Of a stretch of DNA of 64,000 bases, positions 24,765-35,115 are shown in pieces. The stretch is from Ypsolopha sequella (Eukaryota > Arthropoda > Insecta > Lepidoptera > Ypsolophidae): NCBI GenBank assembly GCA_934047225.1, contig OW203985.1, forward strand, positions 3,737,501-3,801,500. Reading direction: 5' to 3'. Both the position numbers and the translations under genes were made by a program. The notes beneath the pieces were generated by a model, which was given only the letters and a program-made list of their open reading frames with translations, had not been told where the DNA came from and searched no databases. How positions within the stretch are numbered: position 1 is the first letter of the stretch; every line of letters starts with the position of its first letter.

Positions 24765-25350
24765 AAAAAACCGATCAAGTGCAAGTAGGACTCACGTCCT
24801 GAGGGTTCCATGCCATTTAAATAGGTTAATATACTTAAATAATTTGAACAGAAATCACAAGTTGTATAAAACAAAACTGCAAGATTAAGTTGGTTGCGTA
24901 TTCGGGGACGTAACCCTAAAACTACATTAAAATTCAAAAAGTTTATTTTGCAAAGTAGGTATATATAATACACGTTTCACAAGTCAAATTTTAATCTTAT
25001 AAAAGTATATATGTAATAAAATAATAAATGTACATGAACTATTTAGATCAAATGTTTATTTAATTTATGTAGCGATGTAGCCGATTCTGAAGGCTTCAAC
25101 TCCAGTCTTAGCGCCGTCAAAACTAAATTTACATCGTTGCAAAATAGTTCATAATCGGCGATTTCAGTATTTGTTGTTTAAAGACAACAAACATATGGTA
25201 CATACAAATTCCTAACTACTTTGGTCTTTGAGATAGACCCCGTAACAAAAATGGTCTAAAAAAACAACTTTGGTAGCCTCCGATTTATTTACTTTCGAAA
25301 ATATAAAAAGTTTTTAAGTACATTTACACTTTACTAAATGAGCCAATGAC
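24765..25350 (-). repeat. Dispersed repeat family 1
   Basis: Begins 'accgatcaagtgcaagtag', then 'ctgagggttccatgcc'. The interior matches the reverse complement of the 425-1037 copy ('ggtctttgagatagaccccg'). A separate piece sits in the middle near 24930-25160. Confidence 0.5.
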
Positions 25351-25469
25351 CCCGAAATTAAGGGGAAAGAAAAAAAAATCGGCTTTGGTGCATGAGGTGC
25401 AAGAAGGTTGCCTGGGAGATATTGCTATAAGCAATAAGTGCCACCTTTCTACACACTATCTGTTCTCTA

Positions 25470-25616
25470 TGTAGGTAGGTAGGTAGGTCATATTTATTCA
25501 ATTGTATTCGGTGTTTAACTAGTACTTTACAATTTATTAATGCACATATTTACCTGCAAAATTTCTCATTGGTTATACCGACACGCCACGAGAGCGAAGT
25601 CGCGGGCGCAGCTAGT
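25470..25616 (+). mobile_element. Helitron-like 3' end
   Basis: A TAGG microsatellite (25470-25488), then a GC-rich hairpin 'cacgagagcgaagtcgcggg' and CTAGT at 25612-25616. Confidence 0.45.
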
Positions 25617-25900
25617 GTTGCCTATGTCAAGTTTCAGCTCTGTAGGCCGATTAAGGTGTTCACAGGGAACCCTAAAAAGCAGACAGTATTAGCACAGTAG
25701 AGAAAAGTAACAGAATTATGTTTTAATATAAAACGACTGAAACGCGCGCTTTGCTTGCGCCTGCCCAGCATTGTTTCAAGGACACTGCCTAGACGCAATA
25801 CTGTTACAATTAAACTTAAATTAAACGTCATAGAGTTCAGTTTTGATTGATGCAAAATGAGGTGCTCGATTTGAGCTTTTGTGGTTTAACTTGAAGTTAC

Positions 25901-26209
25901 TTTACACCATTGCTGAAGTCTATTTCTAGGGCAGCAAAAATATCGGTCAATGACCTTTGCGCATTTTGTACTGGACCCCATACCACGAAACGCTATTGAC
26001 GCGTACAGTTTTTCCAGATGCCTTAGAAACAGTTCATTTAAAATTAGCTGAGGAAGGTAATTGACTGCGGAGACGCACGTAATCATTTTATTTTCCGGAG
26101 TTTCTTCACACTGCAAATGTGGCAAAAAGAAACCCTTACCCTTAGGCTCATAACGTTGCCCTTTTATCTGAAATAGGACGGCAAGGTTAATTGTTTCACC
26201 TTTTGCCAT
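25901..26209 (-). CDS. Possible internal or first coding exon, unknown product
   Basis: An open frame of 103 codons starts at ATG (26207-26209), directly preceded on the minus strand by 'tattttctttccttgatag', a good 3' splice-site sequence. It is followed by GTAACT at 25900-25895, a good donor, in phase 0. Codon use is more balanced than in the surrounding AT-rich DNA, and the peptide ('MAKGETINLAVLFQIKG' start; 'CCPRNRLQQWCK' end, several Cys) has no repeat-family character. I do not recognise the family. Without using the donor, the frame ends at 25886. No neighbouring exon was found within the window. It could be a chance frame. Confidence 0.35.
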
Positions 26210-26443
26210 CTATCAAGGAAAGAAAATAAAAGCATTTGCATTTCACTGTTCATTTTTACACGACTGCCTCCAAAAATAGGAGTGCATTGTTTTTAGGGTT
26301 CATCTATGTATTTTTCTTTATTCTATTATATCTTCTGATAGCTTTAACCAATTTGGACGACTGAGGTGTCATTAGAATCGCTATACCCTCCGGATAGGAA
26401 GTGGTTATAAAAGTATTAGATAAAAATAAATAATAAAAGAGTT

Positions 26444-26607
26444 TTAAAAAACACTACTGTCGTCATTTCAAAACGAACTTAGTAACGACACCCAGTGCAG
26501 TCGGGGGACATACAAAACAACACGTATCTAATGTAAAGCTGTCCCCTGACTGCACTAGGTGTCGTTACAAATTCATTTTGAATATATGTGCAGTCGTGTT
26601 TTTTAAT
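26444..26607. mobile_element. Foldback element, ~70-bp arms
   Basis: Left arm 26444-26515 and right arm 26545-26607 are imperfect reverse complements ('taacgacacccagtgcagtc' against 'gactgcactaggtgtcgtta'; 'ttaaaaaacac' against 'gtgttttttaa'). No clear target duplication. Confidence 0.65.
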
Positions 26608-26620
26608 ATTTTTTATTATA

Positions 26621-26700
26621 TGCAGCGGTTGCTCAGTCGGTAGGACGCCTCTCAATTTTGAGACTTAAGTTTGAATTCTGCCGTTTGAGCATGAACCAAT
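26621..26700 (+). repeat. SINE head (5' part of the split SINE)
   Basis: tRNA-like head with A-box 'gttgctcagtcggtaggac' and B-box 'aagtttgaattctgcc', ending 'gagcatgaaccaat'. In the uninterrupted copy at 49640-49975 the matching sequence continues 'caccaatgagttttt'. Here the continuation is found at 32725, 6 kb away. Confidence 0.8.
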
Positions 26701-26763
26701 GGCTGTTTTTCCATTTAACGGTTTTCCGACGGCACGGCAACGGCGACGGCGACGGCACGGCGA

Positions 26764-27460
26764 CGGCACGGCACAAAACCGAGCAACGTTTTTCCATTTA
26801 CCGGTTTTCCACCGGCGACGGCGACGGCTTTGCGACGGCTTTTCGGGCAGTGCTTGAGAAGCAGCTGACACGGGTGGACATCTTTGTGGGAATATGTGTT
26901 TGAAATGAACCTTTCACACAATAAAAGTTCTCATTATTATCTACAAAAAAAGCCTTACTTAATTAGTATATTTTCATTATAATTTGTCGACTCCCCTCTT
27001 TGCCGAACGCGGCCGACCACCTGCAACCTATGCGTGGCCATCAAATTTAGTCTGCTTCGACGCTATCCCTCTATAATTTGTGTTCGACGCTTTGCGACGA
27101 GAAGACTATGCTGGCTGCGCCAACGAGCAAAATTAGAAATATACCGACAATTTGTGAAGATATTCGTACCATAGTTTCAAAATACAATGTATCAATTTAG
27201 TACATACATTTAATTGTTTTATTTTCTTATTTATTAGTTGTGATTTACGGTAATTAGGTGCAATTGAATATTTTATTAGCGCAAAGACAATTTATTCGAT
27301 AATTACAAATAGACGCCTTGTGAAAAATACTCTCGCATTGCAAAGATACCTATAATAATACATTCCTTTTATACATATGTATATGTTCAGAAAAAAAAGT
27401 TTAAATTTTACCAGTCTGTTTATTATTAGTGTTTTATGACGGAGTTCTATTAATGTCACT
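26764..27460. other. Left subterminal region of the 6-kb element
   Basis: GC-rich repeats to about 26850 ('tttttccatttaccggtttt' repeats part of the TIR), then unique sequence. A GC-richer block at 26992-27130 has no stop-free frame of useful length. Confidence 0.45.
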
Positions 27461-28330
27461 CTGCTGTCTATCCGTCCGTCCGTCTGCCTGTCTGTTTGTC
27501 CGTCGTACGTCCATCTGTCATGCGAATCGGAGCACTTTTTAGAACCTGTGAAATGTCAATTTTTTTGCGGTCGTGTAGCCCCTGGCTAACCGATCACTGT
27601 AGTTCAAACCCAAACTCGCTAGGACCAGCGGCTCAGAAGATATGGAAGATATATTTATGGTAATTTTTATTTACTTTCGACTTTTTTATTTTTTTATTTA
27701 ATTTTCAGTCAGATCTTGTCGAGCACTTTTCTTAGAGTACCATGAACATGGCTCCAGCTTCAGCCGTTTGGGAGATACGGTCCGTCAAAGTTTTACCACT
27801 TGGGGGGGGGGGGGGGGGTAGATCTAGGGGGGGGTACTAGGGTTGTACCACCATCCGTTCCGAAGATATGGCTGAAAAAAATTTTTTTTCGAGACGCCAA
27901 AAAAAGAATTAAAGAAAATTATATATTTTTGACACCCTATCGTCCAACCGCTAGGGCTGTACCACCTTCCGTTCCAAAGAGCCGAAACAAAAACATTTTT
28001 CGGGACATGTCTAGTGTCAAAGTCAAAAAGTACATCCCTAGGAACTGCGCAGTGTCAGTTTTTCCCATCCCTAGTGTCAAAGTAAAAACATATGTCAGAG
28101 TACATCCCTAGTGGCGGGGGACATCCCTAGTGTCAAAGTAAAAAAAAAAATTCAAAGTACGACCCTAGTGATGGGACACACTGGCACGAACTGCGCACGC
28201 TCGCGCTTCGTGCTCGTAATCTTATTCATATGGCTCGCTTAAGTACCATACAAATTCCCATACATTCTGCCATTTTGAAAAACCGTCAAAAGTCATTTCA
28301 AATGTCTAAAAAATGTCAAATGTCAAAGTT
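27461..28330 (+). repeat. Helitron-associated / family 2-like repeat nested in the 6-kb element
   Basis: A GTCC tract at 27472-27502, 'gcgaatcggagcactttttag', 'gcttcagccgtttgggagat', a 17-base G run (27802-27818) and an 8-base G run (27827-27834). Then an irregular minisatellite with 'catccctagtgtcaaagta' at 28008-28170 and TGTCAAA motifs. A 103-codon frame across it (27800-28111) is an artefact of the repeats. Confidence 0.5.
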
Positions 28331-28964
28331 GTTCACCAGTCAGAATTAAATTCCTGACATGACACCCATACATCACTATCATGTCAGAACACTCCTTCCG
28401 ACAAAACTACCATGTCAATGTATATTATTAACAATCCCATTTTTGGGTTGACAGTCATTTTATTAACACACTGAATCGTCAGTTCTAATATAACTCTTAT
28501 TTATAACAACTCACAAGTAGAATATTAGTTGAAACTGACTCTGAGAGACACATTTAGGTTAGGCATAGTTAGGTAAAAACTCTGTTGCATTTCTTTCGAT
28601 ATCGCATCTGTAGACATTTAGTTGTCATATACATGAGCATTTTGCTAGATGGCGTTCTTCTCGTTTTATGTTGGTTAGAGGACAAACGCTCAAGGGCATT
28701 CACGATACTTTAAGCCTTAAGGCTTAGACTTTGGGTTTTTGCTTAAATATGCTGAGTCAGCTACTTATCTGATCAATGTTAAACTCTTAAATATGATTTT
28801 TCAGACCTTTATCTTTCCGTTGTAAAGTAATTTACCCAATTGGAAACATTTCACTCGATAGAATTTATTTATGACAATGGTGACTTTAAAGATATTAATA
28901 CGTAGGTATTATGTCTAAGCGGCTTGAATTTTATGCCTGAAATTACTGCTATAACAATAACATG

Positions 28965-29794
28965 GTTTTTTAGGGTTCCGTAGTACCTAAAAGGTACAAA
29001 GGAACCTTTATTGTGAGACTCCGTTGTCCGTCGGTCCGTCCGTCCGTCCGTCCGTCCGTCCGTAAGTCACAGCCTTATAACTCTAGAACCGTTAAAGATG
29101 AAGACTTGAAATTTGGCACAAAAATAGAATTCATTTGCCCACATAAAAAAACTTTAAAAAATTTTGATAAATTTAAAATTGTTGAATATATTTCCAAAAC
29201 AAAAGAGAGAAAAATAAAAAATATTATCCTCAAAATACAATATGGGTATCAAATTGTAGATAATAAAGAGCTGATTGTAAAAATATATACTTTTACCATA
29301 TTTACTGGCACTAATCTCGAGATATTTTTAAAAAACCATGAAAACTTATGTTCCCCCTATCTCCGAAACTGGTATACCAAAAAAAATGACGATTATAGAT
29401 CATAACTGGCCAATTACAGGAAAACTATAGCGATATATATGACAAATATATAAAAAGTAAAAAAAATATATATATTTTATAAATACAATATTGGTATCAA
29501 ATTGTAGGTATTAAAAAGTTCATTGCAAAAATATATAGTTTGGATATAATTACTTGCATCTATTTCAAGAAATCCTTGAAAAACCCCAAAAAAATGCATG
29601 TCCCCCTTATCTCCAAAACTGGTCGACCGAAAAATATAAAAAAAATCATGGTAATATGTGTTTACGTAAAGATTACAGGAAAAATATAGCCGTAGAAAAA
29701 ATCACGAAAAAGACATGACTAAATTAGTTTTTTCATCTACGATACGGAACCCTAGGTACGCGAGTCTGACTCGCACTTGACTGGTTTTTTTTTT
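28965..29794 (+). repeat. Dispersed repeat family 1, full-length copy
   Basis: Starts 'ttttttagggttccgtag', has a (GTCC)n tract at 29028-29062 and ends 'gcacttgactggttttttt'. The interior aligns with the reverse complement of 58486-59300, for example 'attcatttgcccacataa' and 'cctatctccgaaactggt'. The 130-codon frame here is not conserved in the other copy. Confidence 0.7.
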
Positions 29795-30127
29795 CGTTGT
29801 AACTTAATTATATTGTTAGAAAGTCTACATTAGTACGCTCGCTTCGTGCGCTGTGGGCGCGCATAATCAGTGAATTTGCGAGGTTTTTCTAGAATTTCTA
29901 AAAAAGTATTTAGAAATAAATAAAAACACATTTATTTGCAATTTGAGGAGCGTACTTTGCGATTTTTTTCTATGGAGTCCCTTAATTATATCTTCTTTTT
30001 TAATATATATATTTTTTATTTTTTTAATAACGTTAATACTGACGTTATGAATTAAACAAAATAGTTTCATTTAAAAATACATATTTTAATAAACTTTGAT
30101 CAGCAATTAGTCGGTATATAATAAAAT

Positions 30128-30565
30128 AGGCCAAGTGCGAGTTGGTCTCGCGCACAAAGGGTTCCGTACCATTATCAGCAAAAAAATCATGTCTTTTGTA
30201 TGGGATTAAATATTTATTTTATTTTAATATAATTATTTATTTTTAAAGTGAATATATAACTTAATATTCTGTGAATATTTCAAGCGTCTACCTGTTGTCG
30301 TTATCAATACCGAGCAAAAACGAGCAAAAAAATCTTGGTTGTTGTATGGGAGCCCCTTAAATATTTATTTTATTCTGTTTTTTAGTATTTCCTATTATTA
30401 TTAAGATACAGCCTGGTGACAGACGGACATGACAAATGTATGACGCACATGACAAATGGCTGTTTAGAAATGTATCCCCTGCTATCAAGATATATTTATA
30501 ATAATTTGCTTCCGACAGATTTGACAGATGAGTAGACAGACATAGACAGAATACTTTTTTTATAA
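30128..30565 (-). repeat. Dispersed repeat family 1 variant
   Basis: Begins 'ggccaagtgcgagttggtc' and 'gcacaaagggttccgtacca', contains 'ttgtatgggagccccttaaa' and ends in a GACA-rich part near 30529-30548. Confidence 0.55.
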
Positions 30566-31330
30566 GCAATCACACATCACAATCAGTATAAGTCTAAAAT
30601 TGATCAAGGGACGTCATAACCGACAGTTTTTTACAAAATCATAAAAAAATAATGGTTAATTTGTATACTAAAATAATGAAAACTATGTCCCAAAACGGCG
30701 TACATTACATGAAAAAAAAATTTTTTTTAAGCTTTGTGGATTGCTATAATGAATTGCTTTGTTAATATACGCACATTTTTTTGTATAAGATCAATAAATT
30801 ATCTTCACTAATTGTAATCTATTTACACAATACTGTCTCCCATTGCAGCCATGGCAGATATTTTGATAGCACCTTATACATATTAGAATTAGAGTCTCAT
30901 TTGTACGCTTATGCATGAAATCGTATAAAACTTAAAATAACTTTATCTATTGCCCAAACTACATTTTGGTTACACAATTTGTATAAAAATTACTGCCAAT
31001 TACTCGAAAATCTTGTGTTTTAAACTCAAAATATCAAAAATAGGGTTTTCTAAAATAAACGACTTTCTTTTTCTAAATTTGGAAATAAATTGTATTTTGG
31101 TAGTTACTAAATATATGATAAATGCAGTTGTTTGGTATGTGGGATACATAGGATAACAATAAAAATAAAAGTGACCGTTTAGCCTTAAAATTAATTAAAA
31201 CACATAATAAAATTTAAGTAACTAATCAAACTTGTCTCCTAGACTATAATTAAAAAATCTTTGCCATTTTAACCATATCTTGTACCTTGCTAAGATATTG
31301 CTGTTGTGTGCGTGATGTAGTTCGTGCGTA
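30566..31330. other. Gene-less stretch within the 6-kb element
   Basis: AT-rich; the 68-codon plus frame at 30950-31156 is not supported. Confidence 0.35.
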
Positions 31331-31338
31331 CTAGCACC

Positions 31339-31600
31339 CAGTGGCGTGCACAGAAATTTTTGCTGGAAAAGCAAACAATTGGTCAAAAACAACAATAAAA
31401 AAAATATGAAAAAATTTAAATATCACTTTGAAAAAAAAATGTTGTATGACGCTAGGGTAGACAATGTCTACCCTAGAGTGAAAATTTCCTATACAAACTT
31501 TTTTTTTTCAAAGTGATATTTAAATTTTTTTATATTTTTTTTATTGTTGTTCTTGACCAATTGTTTGCTTTTCCAGCAAAAAGTTCTGTGCACGCTACTG
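31339..31600. mobile_element. hAT-type foldback MITE, exact 8-bp target duplication
   Basis: Ends are 'cagtggcgtgcacagaa' and its inverse with one mismatch. CTAGCACC lies directly outside on both sides (31331-31338 and 31601-31608). The arms of about 105 bp pair almost completely. The centre has its own palindrome 'ctagggtagacaatgtctac'. The 8-bp duplication and CAGTGGCG start fit the hAT superfamily. Confidence 0.85.
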
Positions 31601-31608
31601 CTAGCACC

Positions 31609-32084
31609 CATACATATCAGCCGCGCAATGTACCTTTGTATAAAGATAAACTACATGGTAATTATTATTACGTAACACACAATGTGCAGTTTCCCACTTT
31701 AGAAATTTCTTGGCTAGACTTAGCAATATTTTTGAAGTTTATAGCTACAAAAAAATATTCGGGGGCTAAATATTTTAGCTACTTGTTCTAGCCACTTTTT
31801 ATAAAATTAATTACCATCATAACTTGCCCTTTTAGCACGAGTTTAGTAGGCGATTCTTATGAAATCGTTCACAGAATAATAAAACAACTGGTTAATTCGA
31901 GAGGGCGTCTGTCATGATCACTTCGGACATTAATTTAACTTTAAAATTGCACCTACCTTGCAAATACCTGTTTTATGCTTCATTATTAAAATTAATAACG
32001 TTCAAAATGTAAATTTTATATTTTATTTCATTCTAGCCACTTTACTACCTACAATGCATTTTCCCAAATCTAGCACCTTTTTGG
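31609..32084. other. Gene-less stretch within the 6-kb element
   Basis: AT-rich sequence, no supported coding region. Confidence 0.35.
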
Positions 32085-32661
32085 GGGAAGGTGGCAACAC
32101 CACCGGCAAAGCAGTGGGAAGCTTGCTGTCGCCGGCGACGGCAACGGCGGGACCCCCCACACCGCACCGCCCCCGCTCACGCACACTGCCTTAGGTTATG
32201 TAATTACGCAATACATGTGCAGTTTTAAGGTGAACGCGCACTTATCCGCACCGCATTAACCGCATGCACTGCAGTCATCATTAAATGGTATCGTGCACCT
32301 ATCTGGATCTTCTACATCGACTGAATTGCATGGCATCCACCATTTCATTTAGTGTTCATCGTAAAACTGCAGATGACTTAATCAGAACAATGCCGTGTGC
32401 ATCGATGCTGCTGCTGTTATCAGCTGCGGCTTCGGATACTACAGCTCGAATGGGTGTCGAATAGAACTTCATACTAAGAATTCAAACGCGGCGACTAGCG
32501 ACTGTGGGTCCGGCGGTGCGGACAAGTGCGCGTTTACCTTTACCACCCAGCACGTGGTGGGAAAGCCGCGACGGCGCGCCGTCGAAGCATCGCCGTTGCC
32601 GGTGCCTTGCCGTTAAGTGGAAAAGGCGTGCATATAAATTCATACATTTTTGCCTCCACCT
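32085..32661. other. GC-rich right subterminal region of the 6-kb element
   Basis: Markedly richer in G+C than its surroundings, with 'gccggcgacggcaacggcgg' near 32132 echoing the terminal repeats. A 73-codon frame (32395-32616) with several Cys runs into the repeats; it could be a relic of the element's own gene but shows no domain. Confidence 0.4.
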
Positions 32662-32724
32662 TCGCCGTGCCGTCGCCGTCGCCGTTGCCGTGCCGTCGGA
32701 AAACCGTTAAATGGAAAAACAGCC

Positions 32725-32990
32725 AATGAATTTAAAAAAATTTATGTGTATCGTTTTGGCATACTTACCGCTTGCTTACAATGAAAAAAAACCATTGACC
32801 ATAAGGAAAACCTTCATGCCCTAAAACACGTGTATTTGTGCCCTAAGTAAGCGATAAGGCTTACACCCTATCACGTAGGATGTAAAATCGTCAATATAAA
32901 GAGGGTGTACGAGTGTTGAGTGTTTAAATGACAGTCACACTTGGAAACATCTTTGACACCCCCTGGGCGATATAGGTCGTGACGTTATGT
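32725..32990 (+). repeat. SINE body and tail (3' part of the split SINE)
   Basis: Continues from 26700: 'aatgaattt', 'taccgcttgcttacaatg', 'ttgtgccctaagtaagcgat', 'caccctatcacgtaggatg' and 'tgacaccccctgggcgatat', ending 'gtcgtgacg'. The order and spacing match the complete copies. Confidence 0.8.
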
Positions 32991-33520
32991 TTTTTGTTTA
33001 TGTATTTGTTTGACAAAACTCTTGGTAACTGAAAATCTACAGTTGGGTTTGCCATCCATCAAGCAAATTACATAAATCAATACCTTTTACGCCGCTTTTT
33101 GTTTTCACAAATCAAATGTGGAATAGATTAATTCACAGACAGGTTCTGACAGACACATTGTCTGTGAGTAAAATTATTGAGTAAAATGGTGCAGTGGTTC
33201 GACCATTTCAACCACTATTTCTTAGACTCAATTATGTTATAATTTTTAACTGATTGATTGATTATGATTTTGTTTACCTTTTAATTTTAATTGTATTTTC
33301 TATTTTATATGATGATCACATTTATTGCTTTTTTTGTAAAATTACTTGATTTAATGTAACACGTGGTTAATCAATGCAATTTAAACGGGTTAGTAGTAGG
33401 AGACTAGTTCCTACCATACAGGGAATCCTACCATGGGAACTAGAGGATTCTATAATTTGTAAACTGGATTCATAGGTAAGTTATAAGATTATTGGACAAT
33501 TTTTTTTATGTAGATGATAG
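32991..33520. other. Gene-less stretch
   Basis: AT-rich; no supported feature. Confidence 0.4.
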
Positions 33521-33521
33521 T

Positions 33522-33624
33522 TGTTATGCTACAAGTGGGGTAAGGAGACGATAACTTACGAGTACGCACGTGTTTCAAACGTTTTAAGTAAGTTATTGCC
33601 CTTACCCACGTGTATCATACTACG
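33522..33624 (+). mobile_element. MITE unit 1, copy C
   Basis: 'gttatgctacaagtggggta' to 'cttacccacgtgtatcatac'. Inverted-repeat structure as in copy A, here more diverged. Confidence 0.5.
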
Positions 33625-33917
33625 TTTTTCAATACATAGTATGAGCAAATAAAAGATACATGTATTACATATGGTATAGGTTAGCCAACTTCATTTAGGG
33701 CCGATTTTTCAATTGCCAGATAAAATTTATTCCTAGGAATAAACTATATCGATTTCATAAAACAAAACGTGTTAGAGTGAAACCAACGTAGTTTATTCAT
33801 AGGAATAAATTTTATCTGTCAATTGAAAAATCGGCCCTTAGACAAATAAAAAAGAAATGAAAAAAATTCTTTAATTTTAATTCTATTTTAAGTCTTTACG
33901 AGCACTTGCATTAAAAA
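33625..33917 (+). mobile_element. MITE unit 2, copy C, interrupted
   Basis: Starts 'tttttcaatacatagtatg' and ends 'gagcacttgcattaaaaaa'. The middle is replaced by the PIF/Harbinger-like MITE at 33698-33837; the rest is diverged from copies A and B. Confidence 0.5.
33698..33837. mobile_element. PIF/Harbinger-type MITE, TTA target duplication
   Basis: 140 bp with about 48-bp inverted arms ('gggccgatttttcaattgcc' and its inverse). TTA lies directly outside both ends (33695-33697 and 33838-33840). GGGCC-type ends and a 3-bp TTA duplication fit PIF/Harbinger. Confidence 0.8.
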
Positions 33918-33919
33918 AT

Positions 33920-34195
33920 AATATACTAATCTGGAGGTCATGGGTTCAATTCCCGCGGGAAAAAATTTGTGTTCAGTCTCCGTGATTTGGAAGGCACGTA
34001 TGATGTGGTATAGGTCTAATATTTGTGCCCGAAGTTCCGCAATAGAGCTATCATCCATTAATTACGCTGTGACGCTGACGTAGTAAACGTAGGCTTATTG
34101 TAAACTGTGGATGTGGCTTGCATTTTGAAGTCCATATTCGGAAATACCTACCTCAGACTGACATCCCCTCGGGGATTTCCGTCATGAAGTTAGTA
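33920..34195 (+). repeat. SINE, 5' truncated
   Basis: Starts within the tRNA-like head at the B box ('gtcatgggttcaattcccgc') and continues through 'ttgtgcccgaagttccgcaa' to 'ctcggggatttccgtcatga'. It adjoins MITE copy C. Confidence 0.6.
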
Positions 34196-34485
34196 AGTAT
34201 ATTTAAACAACTTGGTTTTCAACCCTTTGTACGATTACAAAACTGTCATCACACAGAACCCTTTGTGGTGATAACATGATATGACAAAATGCAAAGATAA
34301 CAACACAGTCAGGGGCGTAGCTAGAACTGAATTTAAGAGGGCAAAGGAAGTTTCAGTAGGGCCTAAAATTGAAACGAAAAGCTTCAGTACAAAGAAGAAA
34401 AACGAGATCTTAAAATAAGCTAGGAAATTCTTCGTATCATAAATAAAACTTACAAAAAGTAAACACCATAAGTCATAATATTTTA

Positions 34486-34730
34486 TTTTAATGCAAGTGC
34501 TCGTAAAGGCCCACTTTTTATGCATCAAAACCGAACAGAAAGTCAATTATTTTGTCCTAGGGCTTTATTATTATTATTTTTTAAATATATTTACAATGGT
34601 TGTTTCTGTGTACCATAAATGTTATAATTTTTTTCCACTGTTTAACGTCTCTGGATACAGTCCTTTTAAGCCAATCGTAATTCAAGATTATATTTGTTTT
34701 ATTTCCACACACTATGCATTGCAAAAAAAA
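34486..34730 (-). mobile_element. MITE unit 2, copy D
   Basis: Reverse copy: 'gctcgtaaaggcccacttttt', 'ttatttt.tcctagggcttt' and 'cactatgcattgcaaaaa'. Unit 1 is not attached, which suggests unit 2 can move alone. Confidence 0.6.
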
Positions 34731-35023
34731 GCCCGTGAAAATGAATTAAATTTCATAAACCGGTTGGGTGTAGTTTGGGAAAATAAAAATATAATACCTA
34801 GTGAAAAAGTGTTTTCTTCAAAATAATATTTTGCAGTAATAATACCTCATTATTATTTTAAACGGCGCTGATGGCAGTGAGTTAAATTTTTACTTTGACA
34901 TAACAAAAACTTACTCTAACAGGCCTTTTTTACAAACCTTAAGTGACGCCTAAATCGGATGCCTAAGAACTCTTATTTCTATTATCTTAAGAATAATGGA
35001 ATATAATATAATAGAAAAGAAGA
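34731..35023. other. No feature seen
   Basis: AT-rich spacer. Confidence 0.35.
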
Positions 35024-35115
35024 AAAATTTAAGCCACGATCTGGACTGCAATCTATTGTTTTATTAATTCTATTAATATTCTATTCATCGCAGTCCAAAT
35101 CGTGGCTTAAATTTT
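35024..35115. repeat. Foldback hairpin, 25-bp arms
   Basis: 'aaaatttaagccacgatctg' and 'gactgc' pair with 'gcagtcc' and 'aatcgtggcttaaatttt', with one mismatch and a 42-bp loop. Possibly a small MITE; no target duplication identified. Confidence 0.6.

Larger units (their letters stand above)
26701..32724. mobile_element. 6.0-kb DNA transposon with perfect 63-bp TIRs, non-autonomous, inserted in a SINE
   Basis: The first 63 bases (26701-26763, starting 'ggctgtttttccatttaacg') are exactly repeated in inverse at 32662-32724. Both ends pass into GC-rich, short-period ACGGCG-type subterminal repeats. Outside are AAT/AAT (26698-26700, 32725-32727); reading the ends one base in gives CAATG/CAATG instead, so the duplication is 3 or 5 bp. 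The two SINE halves outside confirm one insertion. No transposase is recognisable. The interior holds other repeats plus GC-rich stretches (26990-27150, 32085-32660). Possible PIF/Harbinger relation by TIR look only; superfamily open. Confidence 0.8.

Noticed and set aside
26658..26921. Arg/Ala-rich open frames in the GACGGC repeats
   Set aside because: They follow from the short-period repeat in every frame, on both strands; same at 32504-32729.
29013..29405. 130-codon open frame
   Set aside because: It begins in a (GTCC)n tract and lies inside a dispersed repeat; the frame is not kept in the second full copy at 58486-59300.
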